The translations under genes and the position numbers were made by a program. Positions 27,158 to 37,000 of a DNA stretch of 64,000 nucleotides are shown here, piece after piece. Under the pieces are notes generated by a model. That model was not told the DNA's origin and did not search any database. It saw only the letters and a program-made list of their open reading frames with translations. How positions within the stretch are numbered: position 1 is the first letter of the stretch; each line of letters begins with the position of its first letter. Source of the stretch: Endozoicomonas montiporae CL-33 (GTDB lineage: Bacteria > Pseudomonadota > Gammaproteobacteria > Pseudomonadales > Endozoicomonadaceae); contig NZ_CP013251.1 in the NCBI RefSeq assembly GCF_001583435.1, forward strand, positions 3,299,215-3,363,214, written 5' to 3'.

Positions 27158-27341
27158 CAGGGTCAGTGTGTCCTGAGCAAACAGAAGCAGAGAAATAGAT
27201 GGTTTATTTCAACTTCACACCAATATCACCTGAAAAACTGCGGTTTTTTAGTGTCAGATAAAACGGCCTGATCTCTTCAGAAAAAACCATCAGAACTATA
27301 CGACAACAGGTTTTCTATCTATGCTTTGAAATTCCTATACA

Positions 27342-28034
27342 TCAAGACTGTAAAAGACAACCGCCTTGCAAAAGGTAAGTTCTGTCCATCTGTTCAGCGA
27401 AAGCCATATCATGAGTTACAACGATGAAGCTTGTGGTCAACTCGTTTGAAAGACGGGTCATAAGCTCATGAACTCTTGATGCCGTATTTGGATCAAGATT
27501 ACCGGTCGGCTCATCCATAAACACAAGATCAGGCTGAGTAACCAGGGCCCGGGCAATCGCCACGCGCTGCCGCTCACCACCTGACAACTCGGCAGGTTTG
27601 TGTTTCATCCGGTGTGACATTCCAACCAGTTCAAGCATCTGTCCAGCCTGCTGGCGAATTGCTGCCAGAGATTCCCCTTTACGCAGCAACAAAGGCATAG
27701 AAACATTTTCCAGCGCAGTAAACTCTGGTAGCAGATGATGAAACTGATAAACAAAACCCAGGTGCTGATTACGTAGCCGGTTTTGTTCCCGATCCTTCAT
27801 ATTGGCGAGGTTGTGACCACACACCAGCACTTCACCAGACGTTGGCTGATCCAGACCAGCCAGTAGTTGCAGCAATGTGGTTTTACCGGAACCGGAAGCA
27901 CCGACGATAGCAATTCGCTCAGAAGGTGATACCAGCAGATTAACATCTTTAAGAACCTGCAGCTCCTGGGGACCTTCATCAAAACTCTTTGCGAGTGTCG
28001 TACATTTCAGTACATCGTTTACCTGCTCAGTCAT
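27342..28034 (-). CDS. lolD: Lipoprotein-releasing ABC transporter ATPase LolD
   Basis: LolD powers extraction of lipoproteins from the inner membrane for delivery to LolA. Walker A is GASGSGKTT, the signature is LSGGERQRVAIA and Walker B is LVFMDEP. The ATG at 28034 gives 230 residues beginning MTEQVNDVLKC. It overlaps the end of the permease gene by 8 bp, which indicates coupling, whereas the longer frame to 28094 would add an implausible arginine-rich tail. The usual second permease gene downstream (lolE) is absent; the IS91 region begins instead. Confidence 0.95.
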   Translation of the reverse strand: MTEQVNDVLKCTTLAKSFDEGPQELQVLKDVNLLVSPSERIAIVGASGSGKTTLLQLLAGLDQPTSGEVLVCGHNLANMKDREQNRLRNQHLGFVYQFHHLLPEFTALENVSMPLLLRKGESLAAIRQQAGQMLELVGMSHRMKHKPAELSGGERQRVAIARALVTQPDLVFMDEPTGNLDPNTASRVHELMTRLSNELTTSFIVVTHDMAFAEQMDRTYLLQGGCLLQS

Positions 28035-29271
28035 AGCGCAATGCCTCCGCCGGTTGAGTTTTGGAAGCACGCCAGGCCGGGTAAAGCGTCGCAAGGAAAC
28101 TCATCAGCAACCCTGCCACACTGATGGAAATGACATCTCCCCATTGCAGTTCCGATGGAAGATAGGAAATAAAGTAAACATCCGGACTCAGGAAACGAAT
28201 ACTCAGCACCCGTTCAATGGTTGCAACAATATCCGCCACATTCAGGGCAGCTATCACACCCAGTACCACGCCCAGAACCGTACCAATGATGCCAATCAGC
28301 GACCCCTGCACCATAAAGATACCCATAATCGTTCTCGGGCTGGCTCCCAGCGTTCGCAGAATGGCAATATCAGACTGTTTGTCGGTAACCACCATAATCA
28401 GGGTGGAAACAATATTAAACGCCGCCACCGCGACAATCAGCGTCAACAGCAGACCCACCATGGTTTTTTCCATCTGGATCGCCTGAAACAGACGCCCTTG
28501 CGTACGAGTCCAGTCCTGCACAAAATAACGACCCGGCAATGTCATCGCCAAATCCCATGCGATGGCTGGAGCCCGGAACAAATCGTGCATTTTCAGACGA
28601 ATACCTTCCACACCTTCCGGCACCTGCAGAAAACGCGCAGCATCCTGAATGTTGATATAGGAGAGACTGCCATCAAGGTCAGCGCCTACCGAGAACAAAC
28701 CCACCACCGTAAAGCGACGCATACGCGGGAACACACCGGCCAGATTCACATTGGCTTCCGGCAACACCATGGTCACCTTGTCTCCGAGAGTAACACCAAG
28801 ATACTGGGCCGACAGCTCGCCCAGAACAATGCCAAACTCTCCCGGCTTCAAATCATCCAGCGAACCCTGAACCATGTGGTCATCGATAATCGACACGTTC
28901 TTCTCATACGCCGGATCTACTCCGTATACCATTGTGCCACGAACTGCGCTGCCATTAGCCAGCATGCCCTGACCATCAACAAAAGGCGCAGCCGCTTCTA
29001 TGCCTTCAAACTCGATGGCCTGCTCCAGAATATCCTGCCAATCCGACATCCCGCCATTCACAGCCGTAATGGAAGCATGGGGCACCATTCCGAGGATTCG
29101 GGTACGCAACTCCCGGTCAAAGCCATTCATGACCGACATAACAATGATCAGCACACAGACACCGAGCGTCAGCCCGATCATCGACATCAACGAAATAAAG
29201 GAAATAAAATGATTTCGCCGTTTGGCTCGCGTGTACCGCAAACCTATAAAGAAAGGCAGGGGTCTGAACAT
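28027..29271 (-). CDS. lolC: Lipoprotein-releasing ABC transporter permease (LolC/LolE/LolF type)
   Basis: This is the membrane subunit of the lipoprotein-release exporter. It has an N-terminal helix after RYTRAKRRNHFISFISLMSM, a large periplasmic domain (about 50-270) and three C-terminal helices typical of the MacB/FtsX fold. The 414-residue length is normal. Because only one permease gene is present, it may act as a homodimer, as the single LolF permease of some gammaproteobacteria does. Alternatively lolE may be elsewhere. Without alignment I cannot tell LolC from LolF; the symbol is provisional. Confidence 0.88.
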   Translation of the reverse strand: MFRPLPFFIGLRYTRAKRRNHFISFISLMSMIGLTLGVCVLIIVMSVMNGFDRELRTRILGMVPHASITAVNGGMSDWQDILEQAIEFEGIEAAAPFVDGQGMLANGSAVRGTMVYGVDPAYEKNVSIIDDHMVQGSLDDLKPGEFGIVLGELSAQYLGVTLGDKVTMVLPEANVNLAGVFPRMRRFTVVGLFSVGADLDGSLSYINIQDAARFLQVPEGVEGIRLKMHDLFRAPAIAWDLAMTLPGRYFVQDWTRTQGRLFQAIQMEKTMVGLLLTLIVAVAAFNIVSTLIMVVTDKQSDIAILRTLGASPRTIMGIFMVQGSLIGIIGTVLGVVLGVIAALNVADIVATIERVLSIRFLSPDVYFISYLPSELQWGDVISISVAGLLMSFLATLYPAWRASKTQPAEALRYD

Positions 29272-29383
29272 TCAATCAGGGTCCAGTTTATGACCAGTGC
29301 TTCACAAACAAAGACCAGCCAAATGTTAATTGTAAAGAAGTTCGCTATTATAACCCGAAAATAACAAGCGGCGAATCCACACC

Positions 29384-29749
29384 ATGAAAAGCCCCTGTAA
29401 ACACTTTGGCCAGCTGGCTGCCCGACTGAGCGCTGCACTCGTTCTTATCGGCATTGCAAGCACACCCCTTCACGCAGAACAGGAAAGTAGCCTTGCCGTC
29501 ACCGTGGGCAGTCAGTCAGAAGAATTACGCCGATCCCTGCTGCTACCACAGCACGGGCAGAGCATGACCTCGGTAGAAGATCTGCTCGGACCACCGGAGC
29601 AGTCCGAAACTGTTGGCAACCCGGCCATTACCACCTGGCGTTACAGGGACATGACCGTGTATTTTGAAGAAAACGTGGTATTAAGGGCTGTCGTACACCA
29701 TCGCCCGCAGCAAACACAGACGACGGATCTGGCACGACAGGCTCAATAA
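29384..29749 (+). CDS. Predicted exported small protein, BamE/SmpA-like C-terminus
   Basis: The N-terminus is a clear signal peptide with a hydrophobic core (LSAALVLIGIASTPLHA) and cleavage after HAE-type residues. There is no lipobox. The mature part is about 90 residues; the segment VEDLLGPPEQSETVG followed by TTWRYRDMTVYFEENVV resembles the small alpha/beta fold of BamE/SmpA domain proteins. The function is unknown. It is divergent from the lol permease gene and converges on rlmL, ending only 3 bp from its stop. Confidence 0.72.
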   Translation: MKSPCKHFGQLAARLSAALVLIGIASTPLHAEQESSLAVTVGSQSEELRRSLLLPQHGQSMTSVEDLLGPPEQSETVGNPAITTWRYRDMTVYFEENVVLRAVVHHRPQQTQTTDLARQAQ

Positions 29750-29752
29750 CCA

Positions 29753-31921
29753 TTAGCCTTTATGACGAATCATCCAGCAACGATGAATATTGCTGCGTCG
29801 CTGAAAGTCCTTATCAAGGGTCTGACCGGAGATCTCTTTCACGTCAAACTCGGCCTCGATCTTTTCATCCAGCTTGAAGCGACGGAAGTTATTGGAAAAA
29901 TACAACGTTCCGCCTTCATTCAGACGGCGCATCGCCAGCTTGATAAGATGACCATGGTCACGTTGCACATCAAACACGCCTTCAAACTTTTTCGAGTTTG
30001 AGAAGGTTGGCGGGTCGATGAAAATCAGGTCATAGTCGTTTTTATCACGCTCAATCCACTTCAGGCAGTCTTCCCGCTCAAATCGATGGCGAACTTCACT
30101 CAGACCGTTCAGGGCGAGGTTTTTACGTCCCCAGTCCAGATACGTATTCGACAGATCGACACTGGTGGTCGTGCTGGCACCACCTACAGCCGCATGTACC
30201 GTTGCAGTGGCGGTATAGCAGAAGAGGTTCAGAAACTTCTTACCCTTTGCCTCTTTCTGAAGTCGCATGCGCATCAGGCGGTGATCCAGAAACAGGCCGG
30301 TATCCAGATAATCGTGCAAATTCACCAACAAACGACAGCCGCCTTCTTCAACCTCCATCATCTGCCCGACCTGATCAACGCGATTGTACTGGCTGGTTCC
30401 GGATTGACGTTTGCGCTGTTTAAACACAACCTGCTCGCGTGGAATTTCCAGAATCTCGGGAATCACACCCAGAGCTTCCAATAACCGTTCTTTGGCTTTC
30501 TCTTCATTAATCGAAGCCGGTGCTGCGTATTCCTGCACATGCACCCAGTCGCCATACACATCCACAGCAACGGCATATTCAGGCATATCCGCATCGTACA
30601 AGCGATAACACTGAATTTTGCTCTTGCGCGCCCACTTGCCAATGGTTCGCAGGTTTTTCTTCAGACGGTTACCAAACATGGTGGCGCCTTCTGAACGATA
30701 AGTCACAGAAGGAATATTGGCAGGCTTTTGTTCGGCATTAACAGTGACAGCCTGCTCCTGCTTTTCACGAATATCGTACAGGAACAACTTACACGGCAGT
30801 GCACCGTTAAACAGGGAGTAAGTCTTTTTCGGCCCCATACCCAGACTGCGAACCAGTGCCGGTGCACCTGTAAAAATGGCCGCTTCCCAACCCGGACAGT
30901 TCTGTTTCAGTTTTTCACCAAGGTGCTGGTACAAATAAACCAGACTGGCTTCATCACCCATCCGTTCACCGTAGGGCGGGTTACAGATAACCAGGCCCGC
31001 TGGCAAATCATCATCCAGACGCAAATCCTTAAGCTCCTGCTGACGAACACTGACCAGTCTGGATAACCCCATACGTTCGAGGTTTGCTTTGGCTCGATGC
31101 GCCACCGATGACAGCCCTTCAAAACCGATAATTTGTGACTGAACATTGGCAAGACCAACCTTACGCCGTTCACGGGCCTCCTCAAGAATATCCATCCAGA
31201 TTTTCGGTACATGCCCCATCCAGCGGTCAAAACCAAAACGCGCCCGCATCAGTCCCGGGGCAATATCCGCCATCATCATGGCACCTTCAATCAGCAAGGT
31301 GCCGGAACCGCACATGGGATCAACCAGCGTCGCACCGGTTTTCATTTTTTCCTGCCAGCCTGCACGAATCAGCAGCGCTGCAGCCAGATTTTCTTTCAGA
31401 GGTGCCGTACCCGCTTCCAGTCGGTAGCCACGCTGGTGCAGACTTTGTCCGGACAGGTCAATGGAAACAAACGCTTTTTCACCACGGGCGTGCACATTGA
31501 TACGCAAATCCGGATTACTGGCATTCACCGAAGGTCGCCAGCCGTGTTCGTCACGCAACTGATCGACAATGGCATCCTTCACCACCTGTGCACCAAAGCG
31601 AGTGTGGTTGATGTCCGGGGTTGAGCCGGTGAAATCGATGCGGAAGCTGCTGTTATTGTCCAGATGGTCGTCCCATTCGAAAGACTTCACGCCGTCATAC
31701 AGCTGTTCTTTGGTGGCACTGTTGATTTCACCCAGTCGTAATAATATGCGACTGGCCAGCCGCGACCACATACACCCACGGTAGGCCACTTCCAGACCAC
31801 CACTGAAGCTGACTCCGGCGACTGTTTCCTGAACAGTCTGGGCACCCAGCTGCTCCAGTTCCCGGGCCAGAAGATATTCCAGACCTTTCGGGCAACTGGC
31901 AAAAAATTCGATTGAACTCAT
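29753..31921 (-). CDS. rlmL: Bifunctional 23S rRNA methyltransferase RlmKL
   Basis: The enzyme methylates G2445 (N2) and G2069 (N7) of 23S rRNA. The N-terminus has a THUMP-type RNA-binding region (to about residue 155). The first methyltransferase domain carries VDPMCGSGTLLIEGA and the catalytic VICNPPYGERMG. The second methyltransferase domain has NLFCYTATATVHAAVGG and IFIDPPTFSNSK. At 722 residues it is the fused RlmKL form of gammaproteobacteria. It lies next to rmf and pyrD, as in Pseudomonas. Confidence 0.96.
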   Translation of the reverse strand: MSSIEFFASCPKGLEYLLARELEQLGAQTVQETVAGVSFSGGLEVAYRGCMWSRLASRILLRLGEINSATKEQLYDGVKSFEWDDHLDNNSSFRIDFTGSTPDINHTRFGAQVVKDAIVDQLRDEHGWRPSVNASNPDLRINVHARGEKAFVSIDLSGQSLHQRGYRLEAGTAPLKENLAAALLIRAGWQEKMKTGATLVDPMCGSGTLLIEGAMMMADIAPGLMRARFGFDRWMGHVPKIWMDILEEARERRKVGLANVQSQIIGFEGLSSVAHRAKANLERMGLSRLVSVRQQELKDLRLDDDLPAGLVICNPPYGERMGDEASLVYLYQHLGEKLKQNCPGWEAAIFTGAPALVRSLGMGPKKTYSLFNGALPCKLFLYDIREKQEQAVTVNAEQKPANIPSVTYRSEGATMFGNRLKKNLRTIGKWARKSKIQCYRLYDADMPEYAVAVDVYGDWVHVQEYAAPASINEEKAKERLLEALGVIPEILEIPREQVVFKQRKRQSGTSQYNRVDQVGQMMEVEEGGCRLLVNLHDYLDTGLFLDHRLMRMRLQKEAKGKKFLNLFCYTATATVHAAVGGASTTTSVDLSNTYLDWGRKNLALNGLSEVRHRFEREDCLKWIERDKNDYDLIFIDPPTFSNSKKFEGVFDVQRDHGHLIKLAMRRLNEGGTLYFSNNFRRFKLDEKIEAEFDVKEISGQTLDKDFQRRSNIHRCWMIRHKG

Positions 31922-32298
31922 TTCTGAACTCTTTTTTCGGAGAGTGATGCTGCCATAAACGCTCCGGCACTTTCACTCTCATTGACTGTTTCTCAGGAAA
32001 AACTGCACAACAGCGGGGCTTCCTGAAGAGTTAACGGTTTATAGCGTCATATGGGCTGCGCTATAAATGAAAATTAGTTATTAAAATATATTTTTTATTC
32101 TATTTTATTTCTCGACAGCTCGATTAATATTCGATAGAAATTGACCCGTAGACTTTCCCTGCAAGACATGCCCCCGAAGCTTTCATCAGCTTCCAGGGTT
32201 GCTTTGACTCGGGGAGCTGCCGGAATGCTGTAGACCGGGGAGCAGTAAGGGATGCCATGGAGGCAGTCAACCAATGTACCAGCAAGAGGCAGTACCAC
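31922..32298. other. rlmL-rmf divergent intergenic region
   Basis: This 377-bp gap must hold promoters for rlmL and rmf. The middle (32060-32110) is a strongly A/T-rich stretch that could act as an upstream element. A TTGACC at 32141-32146 points towards rmf but lacks a good -10 partner. In other gammaproteobacteria rmf is induced in stationary phase by ppGpp; nothing here proves that. No ORF is credible. Confidence 0.4.
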
Positions 32299-32514
32299 AT
32301 GATGAAAAGACAAAAAAGGGATAAATCAGACAGAGCCTATACCAAGGGATATCAAACCGGCGTGTCTGGCCGCTCCAAGGATATCTGCCCACACGTGGAA
32401 CCACAACTTCGTCAGGCCTGGCTAAGTGGCTGGCGGGAAGGTCGTATCGACAACTGGGATGGCATGATAGGTGTTTCAGGCGTTCACCGATTATCTGACG
32501 CCAGCCATCTTTGA
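32299..32514 (+). CDS. rmf: Ribosome modulation factor
   Basis: RMF binds 30S subunits in slow-growing cells and drives formation of inactive 100S ribosome dimers. The hallmark opening KRQKRDKSDRAYTKGYQTG matches E. coli RMF (KRQKRDRLERAHQRGY), followed by GRSKDICPH and LSGWREGR. I place the start at the first of two tandem ATGs (32299, giving 71 residues), with GAGG upstream. The frame is open to 32257 but homologues start at the tandem ATGs. It is longer at the C-terminus than E. coli RMF by about 15 residues. Confidence 0.95.
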   Translation: MMKRQKRDKSDRAYTKGYQTGVSGRSKDICPHVEPQLRQAWLSGWREGRIDNWDGMIGVSGVHRLSDASHL

Positions 32515-32518
32515 CTTA

Positions 32519-32677
32519 TACCAATCAAAATAATTAGCTTCGTGATGAGCATGCCTTTTCAGCCGGTTAGGCAAGGCGGCGTGAGAAGCCATAGCCTTAG
32601 CTATGGCGACGAATGCCAACGCAGAATAACCGGCTGAAAAGGCAGCGCAATAGAATAGCTAATTATTGCGATTGGTA
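32519..32677. repeat. 159-bp MITE-like palindromic repeat (class D)
   Basis: The termini are TACCAATC and its mirror GATTGGTA. Inner arms (AATTAGCT/AGCTAATT, TTTTCAGCCGGTTA/TAACCGGCTGAAAA) continue the palindrome to a central CCATAG-CTATGG hairpin. It starts 5 bp after the rmf stop. No ORF is present. Length and terminal sequence are close to the 158-bp element at 54508, so both probably belong to one superfamily. Confidence 0.72.
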
Positions 32678-32709
32678 TTATAACCCCTTCAGAATCAGAC
32701 CTTCAGGAC

Positions 32710-32740
32710 AAGAAAGCCCCGGCAAAACCGGGGCTTTCTT
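32710..32740. terminator. Bidirectional terminator between rmf and pyrD
   Basis: A 13-bp perfect stem (AAGAAAGCCCCGG/CCGGGGCTTTCTT) with a five-base loop has A-rich and T-rich edges on both strands. It lies between convergent genes and serves both. Confidence 0.9.
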
Positions 32741-32776
32741 GTTCAAAGCCATACTTTCACTGTATGTTTCAGACGC

Positions 32777-33799
32777 TCAGCGATCGCAGGAATACACCGC
32801 TTCAGCCGCTTCACGAATCAAAGCCGGGCCTTTGTAGATAAAACCAGAGTACAACTGAACAAGGCTGGCACCGGCTTTAATCTTGTCAGCTGCGGTTCGG
32901 GCATCCATAACGCCACCTACACCGATAATCGGCAGCTTGCCAGAGAGTTCATCAGACAGCAGCTGAATCACTTCTGTAGAACGATCACTCAACGGTGCAC
33001 CACTCAGACCACCCTGCTCCTGAGCATTCGGCAGACCCAGCACCGCATCACGGGACAATGTTGTGTTGGTAGCAATCACACCATCCAGCTCATAAGCCAT
33101 CAACTCCCGGGCAATGCCGGCAATCTCTTCTTCGGTCATATCCGGAGCAATTTTGATGGCAATAGGCACCTTGCGGCCATAACGTTCAGCCAGTGCAGCC
33201 TGCTCTTGCTTCAGCATATCCAGCAGGCTTTTCAGGGCATCACCGTATTGCAGCTTACGCAGACCCGGCGTGTTTGGAGAAGACAGGTTCACGGCAACAT
33301 AACCGGCATGGGCATACACTTTACGCAGGCAAATCTGGTAATCACTGTTGGCGTCTTCAACCGGAGTATCGAAGTTTTTACCAATGTTAATGCCGATGAC
33401 ACCCTTGTAATTGCACTTTCGTACATTCTCAACCAGATGATCCACGCCCTTATTGTTAAAACCCATACGGTTAACCAGAGCATTTCGTTCCGGAATACGG
33501 AAGGCACGGGGTTTCGGGTTACCCGGCTGAGGGCGAGGGGTAACGGTGCCCAGCTCAACATGACCAAAGCCCAGAGCGCCCATACCGTCAATGCAGTCAG
33601 CGTCTTTGTCCATGCCGGCAGCCAGACCCACCGGGTTATCGAAGGTCAGCCCCATCACCTGACGTGGACGGGAAGGTACCTTTGGAGCCATTAAACCCGT
33701 CATTCCAAGACGCTGACCAGCCGCAATCATCTCAAGCGCCATATCGTGAGCATTTTCAGCAGAAAGACAGAACAGTAATTTGCGGCCAAGTTGATACAT
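32777..33799 (-). CDS. pyrD: Dihydroorotate dehydrogenase (quinone), class 2
   Basis: PyrD oxidises dihydroorotate to orotate in pyrimidine synthesis and passes electrons to membrane quinones. The N-terminal membrane-associating helix pair ([19 protein letters not shown]), [28 protein letters not shown] with the catalytic serine, and [16 protein letters not shown] near the C-terminus are class 2 features. The start is the ATG at 33799 (340 residues), seven bases after GGGA; the open frame to 33865 adds an unsupported extension. The 248 bp to the divergent gene contain no recognised operator. Confidence 0.96.
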   Translation of the reverse strand: MYQLGRKLLFCLSAENAHDMALEMIAAGQRLGMTGLMAPKVPSRPRQVMGLTFDNPVGLAAGMDKDADCIDGMGALGFGHVELGTVTPRPQPGNPKPRAFRIPERNALVNRMGFNNKGVDHLVENVRKCNYKGVIGINIGKNFDTPVEDANSDYQICLRKVYAHAGYVAVNLSSPNTPGLRKLQYGDALKSLLDMLKQEQAALAERYGRKVPIAIKIAPDMTEEEIAGIARELMAYELDGVIATNTTLSRDAVLGLPNAQEQGGLSGAPLSDRSTEVIQLLSDELSGKLPIIGVGGVMDARTAADKIKAGASLVQLYSGFIYKGPALIREAAEAVYSCDR

Positions 33800-34047
33800 G
33801 CAGAATCCCGAAGAAGAAGTGTCAAGACAAACCGGTCGAATTATACGTAATTCTGATGTAAACACCAGATTTGGAACTTCTTTTATGCAATTCTGTCATA
33901 AAAACTACAAGCTCACCTTTTATCTGCTGTCATTGTTATTGCGACTGACAACACGGACAGCCAGCCTGACCAGTTAACGAACCTCCTTAATAATGCCCTG
34001 TCTGACCTTATACAGACACTCGTAGAAGGCTATGCAAGGAGGCCGCC

Positions 34048-37000
34048 ATGATGAATCTGAAACCCGCTCAAGCAGAAAAAGCCCGCACCGCCAGTGGTTG
34101 GTCTTATGATGATACAGGTTTTGTTCCAGCCCCCCCCTCAACAGATGGCCGGATATCCAAAGTAGCCGCTGACGATCTGGAGCTGCGACCTTTTTCCGAC
34201 GCAGAGCCCTTCACTTACACGGCGCAGGCCAATCCCAAAAACCTGAATGCCCGGGTTATTTCTCAATCCCGTGAGGGGCTTGAAGAGCAGCTCGATACCC
34301 TGATGGCACACTACGACAATAACGGTCTGGAACGTGAGGAAACAGCCATACTGCATCCTTATGGCATTCTGGGTCAGATTTCCGAAGACCATCCTGCATT
34401 TGCCTCCGCACTTCTGAAACACCGTCTGCAGGAACTTAAAGCGGATGCCGCTACCTGGTGGAGCTCTGCCAATCGTGAACACGCTAATCAGCAACTTGCC
34501 CTGATGGATCAACTGCTGGCAGCAGGCCAGTATGAAGAACTGCTTGCCCTGTTGGTGAAACTGGAAAAAGCCAATAAGAAGGTGTCTTTCTGTCAGGTGA
34601 TGAATGCAAAGTTTCTGGATCCTGACCACCACAAAGAGACACCACTGTATAAACCTTTCAAGAATTCAGCCTGGTTTGCCAGCCTTCGTGCCAACGTTCT
34701 GGCTGACCTGCAAAAATCCGATGCCAGAGAAGAGGCTTCTTCAGCCTTTCACCGTCTGCAGCAAAGTTTCGAACAACTCGAGCACCGCAAAGCGGACAAA
34801 GTACATTCTCCTGAAGATCTGACAGACTACATGCTGCTGGCAGATCCTGAAGCCGTCAATGGCTACCTGAAGGGCCAGTGTGATTTCCGGCTCAGAGAGT
34901 TGCGCCTGAAGATGAAAGAAACCGGTCAGGCTCTTACTAACGATGAACGGGCTGAAGTCAGAGCATTGTCCAGCCAGTTACAGCAGCTGGGCAAGGTGAC
35001 CAACCGGGCGGACCTGACAACCTTTCTGAAAGATCCTGCCAATGCAGAGCTGAAGAAAGCCCTGGAAAGTGTCCTGATCGAGGTATACCTGCAACAGCTG
35101 CAACAGGTCATTTTCAATACCGATTACGCCATGCTGAACAAGGCCGGGCTGCACGAGCTGGTTAAAACCAGTAACCTGTTTAAAGAAATGATGGCCACCT
35201 ACAAAACTGCGCAGGTACTCGGCGACGAAGAGCTGGAAGCTCTGGCCAAGCTGGAAACAGCAGTGGAAAACTTTGACCGAGCCGAAGAGCTGTATCGTTT
35301 AATCGATAGCGAGAAGCACAAGCCAGTAGACAAACGTCTGTTTGCCCTGAAAGTCCCTTCGGTTCAACGCCTGATGGAAAAGCTGACTCGCAATAACAGT
35401 GATACAGAAACCCAGCTTTACAACACCATGGAAGCACTGTTTAAAGCAGAGGTTGCCTTTGATTCCGACCGCACGCATCCCAACCTGATGGCATTACAAA
35501 AAGCCCGTTTCGAGTCGCGTCGGTTGCAGCAGGAACAGGCTGAATTCGAAATTCGCGCCAAGCTCAAGGATCAGGACGATCTGGTCGTACTGACCACAGG
35601 GAACTACGACACAGACATTAAAACGTTCAAAGCCATTCACGCCGGTCGCCAGAAGTTCACTCCTGTGTATCCTGCCGGAAGCCTTATGCAAGGTGCCTTC
35701 CGGTTGGCGAAACGAATCATCTGGGACAATGAACGTCCTTTCCATCAGATTCTGGCCGATCTGGAGCAGGCAAAGGTACTGAAGAAACTGAATTACTCGG
35801 CCAGCAGTGAATTCCGCCAGTTACTGAGCGACGTGGCCGGTATGGATGGAGCGTCTCTCGAAAAGGCGGCAGCCAGTATCGCTGCGCCCACCAGCAAGCT
35901 CTGGAAAGACTGGCAGGCAGGCAAGGCCGGCTTCCTGCAGGTTATGAACCTGCCCGGACAGAGTTACAAAGCACTGGAGCAGGAAGCGCGGGACATTATC
36001 AGTTCGGCTCTGGAAGTGGCCGAGCGCAACCCGGCACAATTCCGCCAGCTGTTCGGCGACGTTTCACTCATCATGGATCAACTGCAATCCTTACTGGGAC
36101 CAGACAGTGTAGGGCTGCTGACCCAGCTGCAGAATGCTGCAAGAGCTCACTCGATAGCGTCCTGCTTTGCCGGTGACGAACCGGTCATGGAAGCAGTGGA
36201 TCCAAACTCGGATCTGGCAAAAAACATCAAACGGTTCCAACTGCTCTGCGACATGGCGGCTTACACCATGCACGCCACCACCGCCGCAAACTTTGTCAAG
36301 AATGTTATGACAGGCAACGCTGCAGGCTTCTGCGGAACGGCAGCCGGCATTGTTGGCGGTTTGCTAACCTTTGGAGCCGCAGCACCGGCCTGTGCCGCCA
36401 TTGGTACAGCCCTGGGAACAGCGCTGACCATCGGCAACGCCGCTGTAAAATATGCGGGCACCCATGCCATACGCAACGGTCTCAACAGTCTGGACGGAGA
36501 ACAGGCTCAACTGCTCGACAAGGTGGTCAACTACGGACCATCGTTCCTGACTGCAACCAGTCCTTACGATGTCCTTGCAACCGGTATGCGTCACTTTGGT
36601 AAAGGTGACAGTGTGGCTACCGCAGCCGCCCGTACGATTCTGGGACCGATTCTGACACCGTTCAAAAACATGTATAAAGCGATCAAAGGCATCCACCAAG
36701 GAGAAGAAGGTGCCTGGAAGCAGTTTGGAATCGAACTGGCAGTTGCCACCTCGGCTATCGCCCTGACCGCTGCCCTGGGAGCCACGGTATACGCCATAGG
36801 ATTTGCCACCATTCTGGGCAGCCCGGCATTGGGCGCAGCCCTGACAGCACTGACCTTCAGCTACGGATTCTTCCAGCTGGTCAGCCGCATCCGGACCATC
36901 GGCGGCTCGGTTTACAACAGCATTCAGCACTACCAACAGGCCATGTTCAACTCCGACAACCCCTTGATCAAAAAGGTCAAAAAAGAGTGTAAGAAAGAAG

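Noticed and set aside
27877..29364. 495-codon open frame on the plus strand
   Set aside because: It is antisense to lolD and the Lol permease gene, which have complete family motifs; the translation has no recognisable domain.
32141..32169. Promoter for rmf
   Set aside because: TTGACC is acceptable but the hexamer at 17-base spacing (AGACAT) is a poor -10 match.
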